From assembly GCF_029814935.1 (NCBI RefSeq), contig NZ_CP104582.1, positions 558,001 through 622,000 on the forward strand: DNA of 64,000 nucleotides, in the 5' to 3' direction. Shown here in pieces: positions 24,202 through 33,446 of this stretch (positions are counted from its first letter, which is position 1; each line of letters starts with the position of its first letter). The translations under genes were made by a program, and so were the position numbers. Under the pieces are notes generated by a model. It was given only the letters and a program-made list of their open reading frames with translations. It was not told where the DNA came from and ran no database searches. This DNA comes from Pseudomonas sp. GD03919 (GTDB lineage: Bacteria > Pseudomonadota > Gammaproteobacteria > Pseudomonadales > Pseudomonadaceae).

Positions 24202-25635
24202 TTAATCCTGTGAGGCGTTGCCCTCTGTGGCGCTCCAGCCACCCCCCAGCGCCTTGTACAGCTCCACTTCGCTGCTGAGCTGGGCCAGGCGGTCGATGAT
24301 CAGTTGCTGGCGCACGCTGAACAGCTGGCGTTGGGCGTCGAGCAGGGTCAGGTAGCTGTCCACGCCGGTGCGGTAACGGCGCTCGGCCAGTTCGTAGTTG
24401 GTTTCGGTGGTTTCCAGCAGGGCGCGCTGGGCATCCAGTTGCTGACGGTAGGTGGTGCGCGCTGCAAGGCGGTCGGCAACTTCCTGGAAGGCCACCTGGA
24501 TGGCTTTCTCGTACTCGGCGACGCGGATATCACTCTGCAGCTCGGCATAGTCGAGGTTGGCGCGCAGGCGACCGGCGTTGAAGATCGGCAGGCTGATCTG
24601 CGGCTGGAACAGCCAGGCACCCGAGCCGCCGTCGAACAGGCCGGACAACTGGCTGCTGGCGGTACCGGCATTGGCGGTCAGGCTGATGCTGGGGAAGAAC
24701 GCCGCACGCGCCGTGCCGATGTTGGCGTTGGCGGCCTTGAGCCGGTACTCGGCCTGCAGCAGGTCGGGGCGGCGCTGCAACAGGTCGGCGGGCAGGCCGG
24801 CGGGAACCTGTTCCAGCAGATCGGCATTGAGCTTCAGCCCCTGTGGCAGGTCGGCCGGCAAGCCAGTGCCGAGCAGTTGGATCAGGGCGTTGCGATCCTG
24901 GGCGACCAGACGCTGGTACTGCGCCAGGCTGACGCGCGCGCTGTCTACCGAGCTGCGTGCCTGACTCAGGGCCAGGGCATCGGCGACCCCGACGTCGAAG
25001 CTGCGCTGGGTCAGCTGGTAGCTTTCCTCGAAGGTTTTCAGGGTGTCCTGGGTCAGCTGCAGCAGGGCCAGATCGGCCTGCCATTGCAGGTAGGCGCTGG
25101 CGACGCTGGCGACCAGGCTGATCTGCGTGCTGCGCGCAGCCTGTTCGGTAGCCAGGTACTCCTGCAACGCCTGTTCGCTGAGGCTGCGAATGCGGCCGAA
25201 GAAGTCCAGCTCCCAGGCGTTGACGCCCAGGGTGGCGCTGTACTGGCCGCTGGTACGGGCTTCGCCGGTCTGGCTCAGATCACCGGGCAGGCGCTGGCGG
25301 CTGCCGCTGCCGTCGGCGGCCACCGAGGGCAGCAGATCGGCGCGCTGGATGCGGTACAGCGCGCGGTAGGCTTCGACGTTCAGCGCGGCGACGCGCAGGT
25401 CGCGGTTGTTCTCCAGTGCCACCTGCACCAGTTGCTGCAGCGCCGGGTCGCGGAAGAACTCGCGCCATTGCAGGTCAGCCGCAGCACGGCTGCCTTCCGT
25501 GGCAGCGCTGCCATAGGCCTCGCCCTGCGGCCAGTCAGCCGCCACGGGCGCCTCCGGGCGCTGATAGTCAGGGATCAGGCTGCAGCCGCTGAGCAGAGCG
25601 GCGGCCACGGCCAGGGACAACAGGGACTGCCTCAT
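24202..25635 (-). CDS. ttgC: Outer membrane factor of an RND efflux pump (TtgC/OprM type)
   Basis: A 477-residue lipoprotein: signal peptide with lipobox LLSGC, then the two TolC-like repeats with [40 protein letters not shown] and a repeat-related [19 protein letters not shown] near the C-terminus. It forms the trimeric outer membrane and periplasmic duct of a tripartite pump. Its start overlaps the end of the pump gene by 4 bp. OprM/AdeK/TtgC family members of 470-485 residues are its closest size match. A strong terminator follows. Confidence 0.92.
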   Translation of the reverse strand: MRQSLLSLAVAAALLSGCSLIPDYQRPEAPVAADWPQGEAYGSAATEGSRAAADLQWREFFRDPALQQLVQVALENNRDLRVAALNVEAYRALYRIQRADLLPSVAADGSGSRQRLPGDLSQTGEARTSGQYSATLGVNAWELDFFGRIRSLSEQALQEYLATEQAARSTQISLVASVASAYLQWQADLALLQLTQDTLKTFEESYQLTQRSFDVGVADALALSQARSSVDSARVSLAQYQRLVAQDRNALIQLLGTGLPADLPQGLKLNADLLEQVPAGLPADLLQRRPDLLQAEYRLKAANANIGTARAAFFPSISLTANAGTASSQLSGLFDGGSGAWLFQPQISLPIFNAGRLRANLDYAELQSDIRVAEYEKAIQVAFQEVADRLAARTTYRQQLDAQRALLETTETNYELAERRYRTGVDSYLTLLDAQRQLFSVRQQLIIDRLAQLSSEVELYKALGGGWSATEGNASQD

Positions 25636-28600
25636 TGCAGTGCCTCCTTCTCGTTTTCACGGGCCGGCTCGGGGCGCTTTTTCTCGAACAGCGAGCAGAC
25701 CACGACATAGAACAGCGGGATCCAGAAGATCGCCAGGATCATCGCGCTGAGCATGCCGCCGATCACCCCGGTGCCGATGGCGTGCTTGCTGCCGGCGCCG
25801 GCACCCGTGGCGATGGCCAGCGGCAGACAGCCGAGGATGAACGCCAGCGAGGTCATGATGATCGGCCGCAGGCGCATACGACAGGCTTCGATGGCGGCCT
25901 CGGCGAGGCTCATACCCTGTTCGTACTGCGCCTTGGCGAATTCGACGATCAGAATCGCGTTACGCGCTGACAACCCTATGGTGGTGAGCAGGCCGACCTT
26001 GAAGAACACGTCGTTGGACAGCCCGCGCAGTTCGGTGAAGGCCAGTGCGCCGATGATCCCCAGCGGCACCACCAGCATCACCGAGAACGGGATCGACCAG
26101 CTCTCGTACAGCGCTGCCAGGCAGAGGAACACGACGATGGCCGAGATCACGAACAATGCCGTGGTCTGCGAGCCGGCCAGGCGCTCCTCGTAGGACAGGC
26201 CCGTCCAGGAGTAGCCGACGCCCTGCGGCAGTTGCGAGGTGATTTCCTCGACGGCAGCCATGGCATCACCGGTGCTGTAGCCGGGCGCCGGCGCGCCGAG
26301 GATTTCCACCGCCGAGACGCCGTTATAGCGCGCCAGCTTCGGCGGGCCGTAAGTCCACTCGCCACTGGCGAAGGCGCTGAACGGCACCATGCGGCCCTGG
26401 TCGTTGCGCACGTACCACTTGTTCAGGTCTTCCGGGCTCATGCGCGATTCGGCTGTACCTTGCAGGTAGACCTTCTTCACCCGGCCACGGTCGATGAAGT
26501 CGTTGACGTAGCTGGCGCCCCAGGCAATCGACAGGGTGCTGTTGATGTCCGTCAGCGACAGGCCGAGGGCACGGGCGCGCTCGTCGTCGATCAGCAGCTG
26601 GTACTGCGCTTCGTCACGCAGGCCGTTGGCGCGCACGCTGTCGAGTACCGGGTGCTGGTTGGCCAGTTGCAGGAACTTGTCACGTGCCTCGTTCATCACC
26701 TGGTGGCCAACACCCGCCTGATCCTGCAGGAAGAAGTTGAAACCGGTGGCGTTACCCATCTCCATCACCGCCGGCGGGGCAAAGGCGAATACCAGGGCAT
26801 CGCGGAAGCTGAAGAAGTGCATCTGCGCCCGTTGCGCCAGTGCGGCTACGCCATTCTCGGCGCCGGGACGTTCACCCCAGGGCTTGAGCATGATGAAGGC
26901 CAAACCGGAGCTCTGACCGCGGCCGGCGAAGTTGAAGCCGGTGACGGTGAACACCGATTGAACCGTGCTGGCTTCCTCTTCCAGCAGGTACTGGCGCATC
27001 TCGTCGACCACCACCTGGGTGCGCTCGGCACTGGAGCCGGACGGCGTCTGCACCTGGGCGAAGAGCACGCCCTGGTCTTCCTCGGGGAGGAAGGCGGTGG
27101 GAATGCGGGTGAACATCCAGGCCATGATCGCGACGATCACCAGGTACAGAATCAGGTACGGTGTCTTGCGCTTGAGCATGCCCGCCACGCCGCGCTGATA
27201 GGCATTGCTGCCGCGGTCGAAGGTACGGTTGAACCAGCCGAAGAAGCCGCGCTTGGCCTCGTGGTGGTCGCTGTCGATGGGTTTGAGCAGGGTAGCGCAC
27301 AGCGCCGGCGTGAAGATCAGCGCCACCAGCACCGACAGGGCCATGGCCGAGACGATGGTGATGGAGAATTGCCGGTAGATGACCCCGGTGGAGCCGCCGA
27401 AGAAGGCCATCGGCAGGAACACCGCCGACAGCACCAGGCCGATACCCACCAGCGCGCCCTGAATCTGCCCCATGGATTTCTTGGTCGCTTCCTTGGGTGA
27501 CAGGCCTTCCTCGCGCATCACCCGCTCGACGTTCTCCACCACCACGATGGCGTCGTCCACCAGCAGGCCGATGGCCAGGACCATGGCGAACATGGTCAGG
27601 GTATTGATGGAGAAACCGAACGCGGCAAGTATGCCGAAGGTCCCGAGTAGTACCACCGGCACCGCCATGGTCGGGATGATTGTGGCGCGCAGGTTCTGCA
27701 GGAACAGGAACATCACCAGGAACACCAGCACGATGGCCTCGAACAGGGTCTGTACGACCCCTTCGATGGAAGCCGAGATCACCGGTGTGGTGTCGTAGGG
27801 GAAGACCACTTCCATGCCGGCCGGGAAGAACGGCTCGAGATTGGCGATGGTTTCACGCACTGCCTTGGCCGTGTCCAGGGCGTTGGCACCGGTGGCCAGG
27901 CGAATCGCCAGACCGGAGGCCGGCAGGCCATTGAACTGCGCGTTGATGGCGTAGTTTTCACCGCCCAGCTCGACCTTGGCGACATCACCCAGGCGCACCT
28001 GGGAGCCATCGGCCTGCACCTTGAGCAGAATCTTGCGGAACTCTTCCGGGGTCTGCAGGCGGGTCTTGCCGATGATGGTGGCGTTGAGCTGATTGCCCGG
28101 CGCTGCTGGCAGCCCGCCGAACTGGCCGGAGGAAATCTGCACGTTCTGCGCCTGGATGGCGCTGCGCACGTCAACCGGGGTCAGCTGGAAGCTGTTGAGC
28201 TTGGTCGGGTCGAGCCAGATGCGCATGGCGTACTGCGCGCCGAACACCTGGAAATCACCGACGCCCTTGGTCCGCGAAATCGGGTCCTGCAGGTTGGAGA
28301 CGATGTAGTCCGACAGGTCTTCACGGGTCATGCTGCCGTCTTTCGACACCACGCCGATGATCATGAGGAAGTTGCTCACCGACTTGGTCACACGGATGCC
28401 CTGTTGCTGGACTTCCTGCGGTAGCAACGGTGTCGCCAGTTGCAGCTTGTTCTGCACCTGAACCTGGGCGATATCCGGGTTCACCCCCTGTTCGAAGGTA
28501 ACGATGATCTCCATGCTGCCGTCGGAGTTGCTGGCCGAGCTGACATAGCGCAGGCCGTCGATACCGTTGAGCTGCTGCTCGATCACCTGCACCACGGTGT

Positions 28601-28775
28601 CCTGCACCGTCTGCGCCGAGGCGCCCGGATACGACACCTGGATGGATACGGCGGGCGGCGCGATGCTCGGGTACTGGTTGATCGGCAATTTGAGGATGGA
28701 CAGGCCGCCGGCCAGCATGATCACCAAGGCGATCACCCAGGCGAAGATCGGCCGGTCGATAAAGAATCTGGACAT
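25632..28775 (-). CDS. ttgB: RND multidrug efflux pump, inner membrane (TtgB/MexB type)
   Basis: A 1047-residue HAE1-type RND pump: N-terminal [20 protein letters not shown], twelve membrane helices, two large periplasmic loops, the proton-relay Asp pair in [19 protein letters not shown] and conserved [16 protein letters not shown] in the second half. It exports hydrophobic drugs, solvents and biocides by proton antiport, together with the adaptor and outer membrane factor encoded beside it. Length matches MexB/TtgB. The adaptor gene lies 14 bp upstream. TtgR should control it. Confidence 0.95.
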   Translation of the reverse strand: MSRFFIDRPIFAWVIALVIMLAGGLSILKLPINQYPSIAPPAVSIQVSYPGASAQTVQDTVVQVIEQQLNGIDGLRYVSSASNSDGSMEIIVTFEQGVNPDIAQVQVQNKLQLATPLLPQEVQQQGIRVTKSVSNFLMIIGVVSKDGSMTREDLSDYIVSNLQDPISRTKGVGDFQVFGAQYAMRIWLDPTKLNSFQLTPVDVRSAIQAQNVQISSGQFGGLPAAPGNQLNATIIGKTRLQTPEEFRKILLKVQADGSQVRLGDVAKVELGGENYAINAQFNGLPASGLAIRLATGANALDTAKAVRETIANLEPFFPAGMEVVFPYDTTPVISASIEGVVQTLFEAIVLVFLVMFLFLQNLRATIIPTMAVPVVLLGTFGILAAFGFSINTLTMFAMVLAIGLLVDDAIVVVENVERVMREEGLSPKEATKKSMGQIQGALVGIGLVLSAVFLPMAFFGGSTGVIYRQFSITIVSAMALSVLVALIFTPALCATLLKPIDSDHHEAKRGFFGWFNRTFDRGSNAYQRGVAGMLKRKTPYLILYLVIVAIMAWMFTRIPTAFLPEEDQGVLFAQVQTPSGSSAERTQVVVDEMRQYLLEEEASTVQSVFTVTGFNFAGRGQSSGLAFIMLKPWGERPGAENGVAALAQRAQMHFFSFRDALVFAFAPPAVMEMGNATGFNFFLQDQAGVGHQVMNEARDKFLQLANQHPVLDSVRANGLRDEAQYQLLIDDERARALGLSLTDINSTLSIAWGASYVNDFIDRGRVKKVYLQGTAESRMSPEDLNKWYVRNDQGRMVPFSAFASGEWTYGPPKLARYNGVSAVEILGAPAPGYSTGDAMAAVEEITSQLPQGVGYSWTGLSYEERLAGSQTTALFVISAIVVFLCLAALYESWSIPFSVMLVVPLGIIGALAFTELRGLSNDVFFKVGLLTTIGLSARNAILIVEFAKAQYEQGMSLAEAAIEACRMRLRPIIMTSLAFILGCLPLAIATGAGAGSKHAIGTGVIGGMLSAMILAIFWIPLFYVVVCSLFEKKRPEPARENEKEALQ

Positions 28776-28789
28776 TCAGTGTTTCTCCG

Positions 28790-29938
28790 TTAGTCCTGGC
28801 CGTTGGCTGGTTCGGTGCCCTGGTCAGGCTGTTCGGTCTTGACGTTGCTGGCCGGCACGGCCCTGACCTCGGCACCCGGCTGCACGAACTGCAGGCCTTC
28901 GGTGATCAGGCGGTCGCCGTCCTTCAGGCCATCCTCGACCAGCCAGGCATTGCCGGCGGTGCGGTCGGCCTTGAGTACACGCTGCTCCACCTTGTTTTCG
29001 GCATTGACCACCATCGCCGTCGGCTCACCACGCTGGTTGCGGGTCACACCCTGCTGCGGGGCAAGGATGGCGTTTTCCTTGACCCCCGACAGCAGCTCGG
29101 CGTGCACGAACATGCCCGGCAGCAGCAGGTGATCTGGGTTGGGGAATACCGCGCGCAGGGTCACCGAACCGGTACTTTCGTCCACTGCGACCTCGGAGAA
29201 CTCCAGCGTGCCTTCATGCGCGTAGCGGCTGCCGTCCTCCAGCTTCAGCGCGACCTTGGCGGCGCTGTCGCTGGCCTTCTGCAAACGTCCTTCGGCCAGG
29301 TCGCGGCGCAGGCGCAGCAGTTCCTTGCTCGACTGGGTGACGTCGACGTAGATCGGGTCGAGCTGCTGAATGGTGGCCATGGCGCTCGCCTGGCCGTTGC
29401 TCACCAGCGCACCTTCGGTCACGGCGGAACGGCCGATACGGCCGCTGATCGGCGCCATCACTCTGGTGTAGCGCAGATCGATACGCGCCTGCTCCAGGGC
29501 GGCATCGGCCTGCAGGCTGGCCGCGCGGGCCTCGTCGTAGGCCTGCTGGCTGACGGCCTTGTCATTGACCAGCAGCTTGTAGCGATCAGCCAGTGACTTG
29601 GCGGACAACAGCGTGGCCTGGGCGCTCTTGTAGGCAGCCTCGTAGGTGGCCGGGTCGATCTGATACAACTGCTGCCCCGCCTTGACCTCGCTGCCCTCGG
29701 TAAACAGGCGCTTCTGGATGATGCCATTGACCTGTGGGCGCACCTCGGCAATGCGATAGGCGCTGGTACGGCCTGGCACTTCGCTGGTCAGGGCATAGGG
29801 TTGCGCCTGCAGCGTGACTACACCAACCTCGGGGGTTGGCTGGGCCTGCGGGGTACTGTCTTCCTGGCAGCCGGTGAGCGTGAGCATTGCCACGGCGATG
29901 GCGGAAACCAAGGCGGCAAAGGCTGGTTTCTTGTGCAT
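28790..29938 (-). CDS. ttgA: RND efflux periplasmic adaptor (TtgA/MexA type)
   Basis: A 382-residue membrane fusion protein with a lipoprotein signal peptide (lipobox TLTGC), a split lipoyl domain (VPGRTSAYRIAEVRPQVNG and MAPISGRIGRSAVTEGALV), an alpha-helical hairpin between them, and a beta-barrel/membrane-proximal part ending in DRLITEGLQFVQPGAEV. It bridges pump and outer membrane factor in the periplasm. It is the first gene of the operon, whose promoter region carries the TtgR operator. The symbol rests on linkage to a TtgR-type repressor rather than MexR. Confidence 0.93.
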   Translation of the reverse strand: MHKKPAFAALVSAIAVAMLTLTGCQEDSTPQAQPTPEVGVVTLQAQPYALTSEVPGRTSAYRIAEVRPQVNGIIQKRLFTEGSEVKAGQQLYQIDPATYEAAYKSAQATLLSAKSLADRYKLLVNDKAVSQQAYDEARAASLQADAALEQARIDLRYTRVMAPISGRIGRSAVTEGALVSNGQASAMATIQQLDPIYVDVTQSSKELLRLRRDLAEGRLQKASDSAAKVALKLEDGSRYAHEGTLEFSEVAVDESTGSVTLRAVFPNPDHLLLPGMFVHAELLSGVKENAILAPQQGVTRNQRGEPTAMVVNAENKVEQRVLKADRTAGNAWLVEDGLKDGDRLITEGLQFVQPGAEVRAVPASNVKTEQPDQGTEPANGQD

Positions 29939-30010
29939 CTGAGAGAACCTCGTTTATCGGATACGCGGCCCGGGCGGGCGAAGGGATGGGAGTTGAGAAC
30001 CAATGACGCA

Positions 30011-30044
30011 GAATATACTTACAAGCGTGAATGTTTGTAAATGC
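30011..30044. promoter_or_regulatory. TtgR operator in the divergent ttgA-ttgR promoter region
   Basis: GAATATACTTACA, then GCGTGAATG, then TTTGTAAATGC corresponds closely to the TtgR operator of P. putida as remembered (GAATATACTTACATTCATGG, then TTGTTTGTAAATACTG). It lies 73 bp before ttgA and 74 bp before ttgR, as expected for a site overlapping both promoters. Confidence 0.8.
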
Positions 30045-30117
30045 CTGGGACTGTCTGCATACTTCTGACCGCTTCTACTGAAGAAGCGTTTCAGGCAATG
30101 CGACAGTGGGTTAGGTA

Positions 30118-30753
30118 ATGGCTAGACGAACCAAGGCAGAGGCGCAAGCAACGCGGGCGCTGATACTCGATGCCGCCGAGCAGGTGTTCCATGCTCAGGG
30201 GGTCTCGCATGCGTCTCTGGCCGAAGTGGCGAAAGCCGCTGGCGTCAGCCGTGGCGCCATCTACTGGCATTTCGAGAACAAGATCGATCTGTTCCAGGCC
30301 ATGCTCGAGCGTCTGCGTTTACCGCTCGAGGAGTTGGCCCGCGCCAGTGAAAGCGAGGATGAGCCGGACCCACTGGGCTGCATGCGTGAGCTGCTGATCA
30401 AGGCGCTGACGCGCCTGGCTTGCGATCCGCAGACATGCCGTCTGCACGACATCCTGCGTTACAAATGCGAATACACCGGTGAACTCGTCGGGCTGCGCGA
30501 ACGCATGCAGGCGCTCAGTCTGGAGTGCGACCAGCGCATCGCCAAGGCGCTGAGCAACGCCGTCAACAAGGGCCAGTTACCGAGTGATCTTGACTGCCAG
30601 CGTGCTGCCGTTTGCCTGCATGCCTATATGGAGGGTATCGAAGCCAACTGGCTGCTGGTGCCCCACTTCGACCTGGAGCAGCAGGCCCCGGCGCTGGTCG
30701 ATACCGTGCTGGACATGCTGCGCAGCCCAGCGCTGCGTTTGACGATCAGTTAG
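30118..30753 (+). CDS. ttgR: TetR-family repressor of the efflux operon
   Basis: A 211-residue TetR regulator. The N-terminal helix-turn-helix is HASLAEVAKAAGVSRGAIYWHFENK; the ligand-binding half contains ARASESEDEPDPLGCMRELL and ILRYKCEYTGELVGLRERM, matching TtgR segment by segment. TtgR binds drugs, plant phenolics and antibiotics in a hydrophobic pocket, then leaves the operator and frees ttgABC. It is divergent from ttgA, with the operator between. The related AcrR is the alternative name, but the EDEPDPLGCMR block and operator favour TtgR. Confidence 0.9.
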   Translation: MARRTKAEAQATRALILDAAEQVFHAQGVSHASLAEVAKAAGVSRGAIYWHFENKIDLFQAMLERLRLPLEELARASESEDEPDPLGCMRELLIKALTRLACDPQTCRLHDILRYKCEYTGELVGLRERMQALSLECDQRIAKALSNAVNKGQLPSDLDCQRAAVCLHAYMEGIEANWLLVPHFDLEQQAPALVDTVLDMLRSPALRLTIS

Positions 30754-30795
30754 GCCGGTTCGCGTTTTCAGTGCGGCCTGCGGCATTGCCGTGAC

Positions 30796-30978
30796 TCAGC
30801 TCGCCCGCCGCTGCGTGGGCCAGTCAGGCAGCACGTGCGGCGCGCGCAAACGGGCTTGCAGCGTGGCGACGAACTGGCGCGCCTCTGCTTCGCTGCGAAA
30901 GCTGATGCAATGCTGATCCAGGCGAACCTGCCACACGCGCTCACCGCCGCGATCATGGGACTGGATGAGAACTTTCAT
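30796..30978 (-). CDS. Conserved small protein, function unknown
   Basis: A 60-residue protein (MKVLIQSHDRGGERVWQVRL...) with no signal or membrane segment. The pattern of a short beta strand, a Cys-containing strand and a helix (SEAEARQFVATLQARLRA) suggests a small folded alpha/beta protein. ATG 30978 is preceded by a strong CAGGAGGTG ribosome site; longer forms were rejected. No family name is recognised. Confidence 0.6.
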   Translation of the reverse strand: MKVLIQSHDRGGERVWQVRLDQHCISFRSEAEARQFVATLQARLRAPHVLPDWPTQRRAS

Positions 30979-31274
30979 GTGAACCACCTCCTGAAGCTGC
31001 GACGACTCGCGGGGCTTGTTGGGGACAGCCAGAATAGTCCGCCTGCATGGCCTTTTGCTGACCTGGATCAAACGCCCATCCGCACTTCGTGCGCGGTGCG
31101 ACCGGCGGTATCACCAGGAGCGATACCCTGGGGCTTCAGCTTGGTACATCGGTTTGCTGGTCGCTGCCTCTGTCGCGCGTCGGGCCTGCAAAGCCCTGCT
31201 AGACTCTCGCAGGTAACGCCTGCGGCACTGCACCGCAGTGTCGCGCCCTCATCCCCTGTTTAGAGTCGCGCCTC

Positions 31275-31661
31275 ATGAAACTGGCTCGCAAAGAACGCTC
31301 GCTGACCGCCTGGCTGCTGTATTTCAGCATCCTGTTCGGTGCGTTCGCCTGCGCAATCAGTCACGGCCAGATGGCCGGCATGCAGCTCAGCGGCCTGGAC
31401 AGTCAGTATTGCTCGTTCGATGGCAACTTCGGTGCCGGTGCCAACCTCGACGGCTCCGGCATCGTCGCCCCTGACCCGGCCACCGGCTCAAACTGCGCCC
31501 TGGCCAGCCTGTTCAGCGCCATCATCCTCGCGGCGTTCTTCGGGCTGTTGGGTTTGCTCGCTGCCGAGCGCGTGCGTGCGCTGCCAGCCCTGCATATCCC
31601 GCGTCTTGCCCGCTACCGCTGGCCTCCCGCCAACCCTCGCGCTTCTCCGTTTTTCGCCTGA
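31275..31661 (+). CDS. DUF2946-like membrane protein, first gene of the copper cluster
   Basis: A 128-residue protein with an N-terminal hydrophobic segment (AWLLYFSILFGAFACAISHGQ), a Cys-containing periplasmic loop (YCSFDGNFG...SNCALASLF) and a second hydrophobic span (AIILAAFFGLLGLLAAE). The arrangement recalls DUF2946 proteins, often found next to copper genes. The spaced Cys and His could bind copper. Its 200-bp leader contains an imperfect stem (GCGGCACTGC with GCAGTGTCGC at 31222-31243). A PepSY gene follows after 80 bp. Confidence 0.6.
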   Translation: MKLARKERSLTAWLLYFSILFGAFACAISHGQMAGMQLSGLDSQYCSFDGNFGAGANLDGSGIVAPDPATGSNCALASLFSAIILAAFFGLLGLLAAERVRALPALHIPRLARYRWPPANPRASPFFA

Positions 31662-31741
31662 TCCGTCCGCCCGTTTGGGCGTCCCTATCATGCGTATGCC
31701 TTGCCGCACGTTCACGCCTGCGGCTGGCTGGAGAAAGCTTC

Positions 31742-32473
31742 ATGGCGTCTTCCCCCAATAACGTCGCACCGGCTCGTGAGCGTGCGGCACCGTCGTTCTA
31801 CAACCTGGCCTGGCGCTGGCACTTCTATGCCGGGCTGTTCGTCATCCCGTTCATGATCCTGCTGTCGGTCACCGGGATGATCTACCTGTTCAAACCGCAG
31901 CTCGATGCCTGGATGTACACCGGCCTGATGCAGGTGCCGGTCGCCGAGCAGCGCCTGAGTGCTGATCAGCAACTGGCCATCGTCCGCGAATACCCGCAGG
32001 CCGCTGTCAGCAAATACCTGCCGCCTGCCGCGCAGGATCGCAGCGCGCAGTTCGTGATCAATCAGGACGGCCGCGAGCTGAACCTGTTCGTCGATCCCTA
32101 CAGCAGCAACCTTCTCGGCAGCCAGGATGCGCTGTGGAACCTGCAGGCGGCCGCGCGCAAGTTGCATGGCGATCTGCTGATCGGCACCGTCGGCGACCGT
32201 CTGATCGAGCTGGCGGCAGGCTGGGGCATCGTGCTGGTGGTGTCCGGCCTGTACCTGTGGTGGCCACGCGGCAGCAGCGGTGCGGGTGTGCTGTGGCCGC
32301 GCCTGAGTGCACGTGGGCGTCTGTGGTGGCGCGACCTGCCGCGCTGGAAGACCGCCATCGCCGTGATGATCGCGCTCGGCATCATTTTTCCGCTGGTCGG
32401 CGCTTCGCTGCTGCTGGTTTGGGCGCTGGATCGTTCGTTGTATTGGCTGCCCGGAACCCGGCTTGCCAACTGA
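31742..32473 (+). CDS. PepSY membrane protein with an apparent internal deletion
   Basis: A 243-residue protein. The N-terminal 190 residues are a normal PepSY/PepSY-TM start: WRWHFYAGLFVIPFMILLSVTG, a periplasmic PepSY module, then HGDLLIGTVGDRLIELAAGWG and LYLWWPRG. Then RGRLWWRDLP jumps directly to a helix (TAIAVMIALGIIFPLVGASL) that normally ends the family. Full-length members have about 450 residues, so the central membrane block of roughly 200 residues seems lost in frame. Members are thought to reduce or chelate iron/copper or anchor periplasmic partners. It lies in a copper gene cluster. Whether the short form works is unknown. Confidence 0.7.
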   Translation: MASSPNNVAPARERAAPSFYNLAWRWHFYAGLFVIPFMILLSVTGMIYLFKPQLDAWMYTGLMQVPVAEQRLSADQQLAIVREYPQAAVSKYLPPAAQDRSAQFVINQDGRELNLFVDPYSSNLLGSQDALWNLQAAARKLHGDLLIGTVGDRLIELAAGWGIVLVVSGLYLWWPRGSSGAGVLWPRLSARGRLWWRDLPRWKTAIAVMIALGIIFPLVGASLLLVWALDRSLYWLPGTRLAN

Positions 32474-32518
32474 AGACGTGCCATGCTTTTTGACAATACC
32501 AACCCGGAGACCATCCCT

Positions 32519-33013
32519 ATGACCCTGAAGAAAACGCTGCTTGGCCTGACCCTGCTGCTGCCGGCACTGCTGGCCCAGGCGGATGAATACGAAGTCGGCC
32601 AACTGCATATCGACCATCCCTGGTCACGCGAGATGCCGCCGGTAGCGCCGACCGCTGCCGCTTACTTCGTCATTCACAACAAGGGCAGCGCGGCCGACCG
32701 CCTTGTTGCCGTCAGCACGCCGGTGGCCGGCAAGGCCGAGCTGCATGAGCACGTGCACGCCGATGGCGTGATGAAGATGCAGCAGGTGCAGGACGTGGCC
32801 ATCCCTGCTGGTGGTGAAGTGAAATTCGAACCCATGGGCTATCACGTCATGCTGTTCGAGCTGAAGCAGCAGGCCAGGGACGGTGAACGCTTCCCGCTGA
32901 CCCTGACCTTCGAGAAGGCCGGCAGCGTCGACGTCGAGGTGGCGGTGCAGAAGGACGCACCGGCAGGCCATGATCATGGCGCTGTTCACGATCACGGCAA
33001 GCATCAGCACTGA
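32519..33013 (+). CDS. PCu(A)C periplasmic copper chaperone
   Basis: A 164-residue protein from ATG 32519: signal peptide (MTLKKTLLGLTLLLPALLAQA), then a DUF461/PCu(A)C cupredoxin-like fold. The Cu(I) ligands H(M)X10MX21HXM are seen: HEHVHADGVMKMQQV and, about 20 residues on, GYHVMLFEL. A His-rich C-terminal tail (GHDHGAVHDHGKHQH) can also bind metal. PCu(A)C hands copper to Sco/CtaG for the CuA site of cytochrome oxidase. The stop overlaps the next start by one base. Identification is firm. Confidence 0.92.
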   Translation: MTLKKTLLGLTLLLPALLAQADEYEVGQLHIDHPWSREMPPVAPTAAAYFVIHNKGSAADRLVAVSTPVAGKAELHEHVHADGVMKMQQVQDVAIPAGGEVKFEPMGYHVMLFELKQQARDGERFPLTLTFEKAGSVDVEVAVQKDAPAGHDHGAVHDHGKHQH

Positions 33014-33387
33014 TGACCTTCACGGCACGCAGGCGCACTTTTGCTGCCCGGCTCGGGCTGCTGGCGTTCGTCCTTATTGTGTTGGCGCCACTGGCGTCGC
33101 AATTGCGTGCCGAAGCGCCTGACTGGCGCTGGCTGAACGAGCTGGCGTGCCACGACGGCAGTGACCCGGCGCCACTTGCCAGCGATGACGGCAGGCCGCT
33201 GCTGCAGGTGGATGCCTGCGGCTACTGCTCGTTGTTTTCCCATTGTCCGGCCCTGGCCGATAGCCGCGGGGCACTGGTCGGGCGCCTGCCCGCTGTTCGG
33301 GATACAGGCGCCGTGTTGCCGCTTGCCTCACCGTCCAGGCCTCACTTCCCCCGTGCGCTGTCACGTGCCCCACCCATGCCGGCCTGA
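33013..33387 (+). CDS. DUF2946 family protein
   Basis: A 124-residue protein: an N-terminal hydrophobic stretch (LGLLAFVLIVLAPLASQL), then a loop with CHDGSD and the motif VDACGYCSLFSHCPAL, which marks DUF2946. The Cys and His may bind copper; no function is proved. ATG overlaps the PCuAC stop codon, so the genes are coupled. OprC follows after 59 bp. Confidence 0.8.
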   Translation: MTFTARRRTFAARLGLLAFVLIVLAPLASQLRAEAPDWRWLNELACHDGSDPAPLASDDGRPLLQVDACGYCSLFSHCPALADSRGALVGRLPAVRDTGAVLPLASPSRPHFPRALSRAPPMPA

Positions 33388-33446
33388 TTACTCACTCAGC
33401 GAGGGCTAACCGGCCCTTATCGCCAATCGACTTTTCAGGTATCTGC

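Noticed and set aside
31222..31243. Riboswitch in the leader of the first copper-cluster gene
   Set aside because: Only one imperfect hairpin is present; no conserved riboswitch core was recognised.
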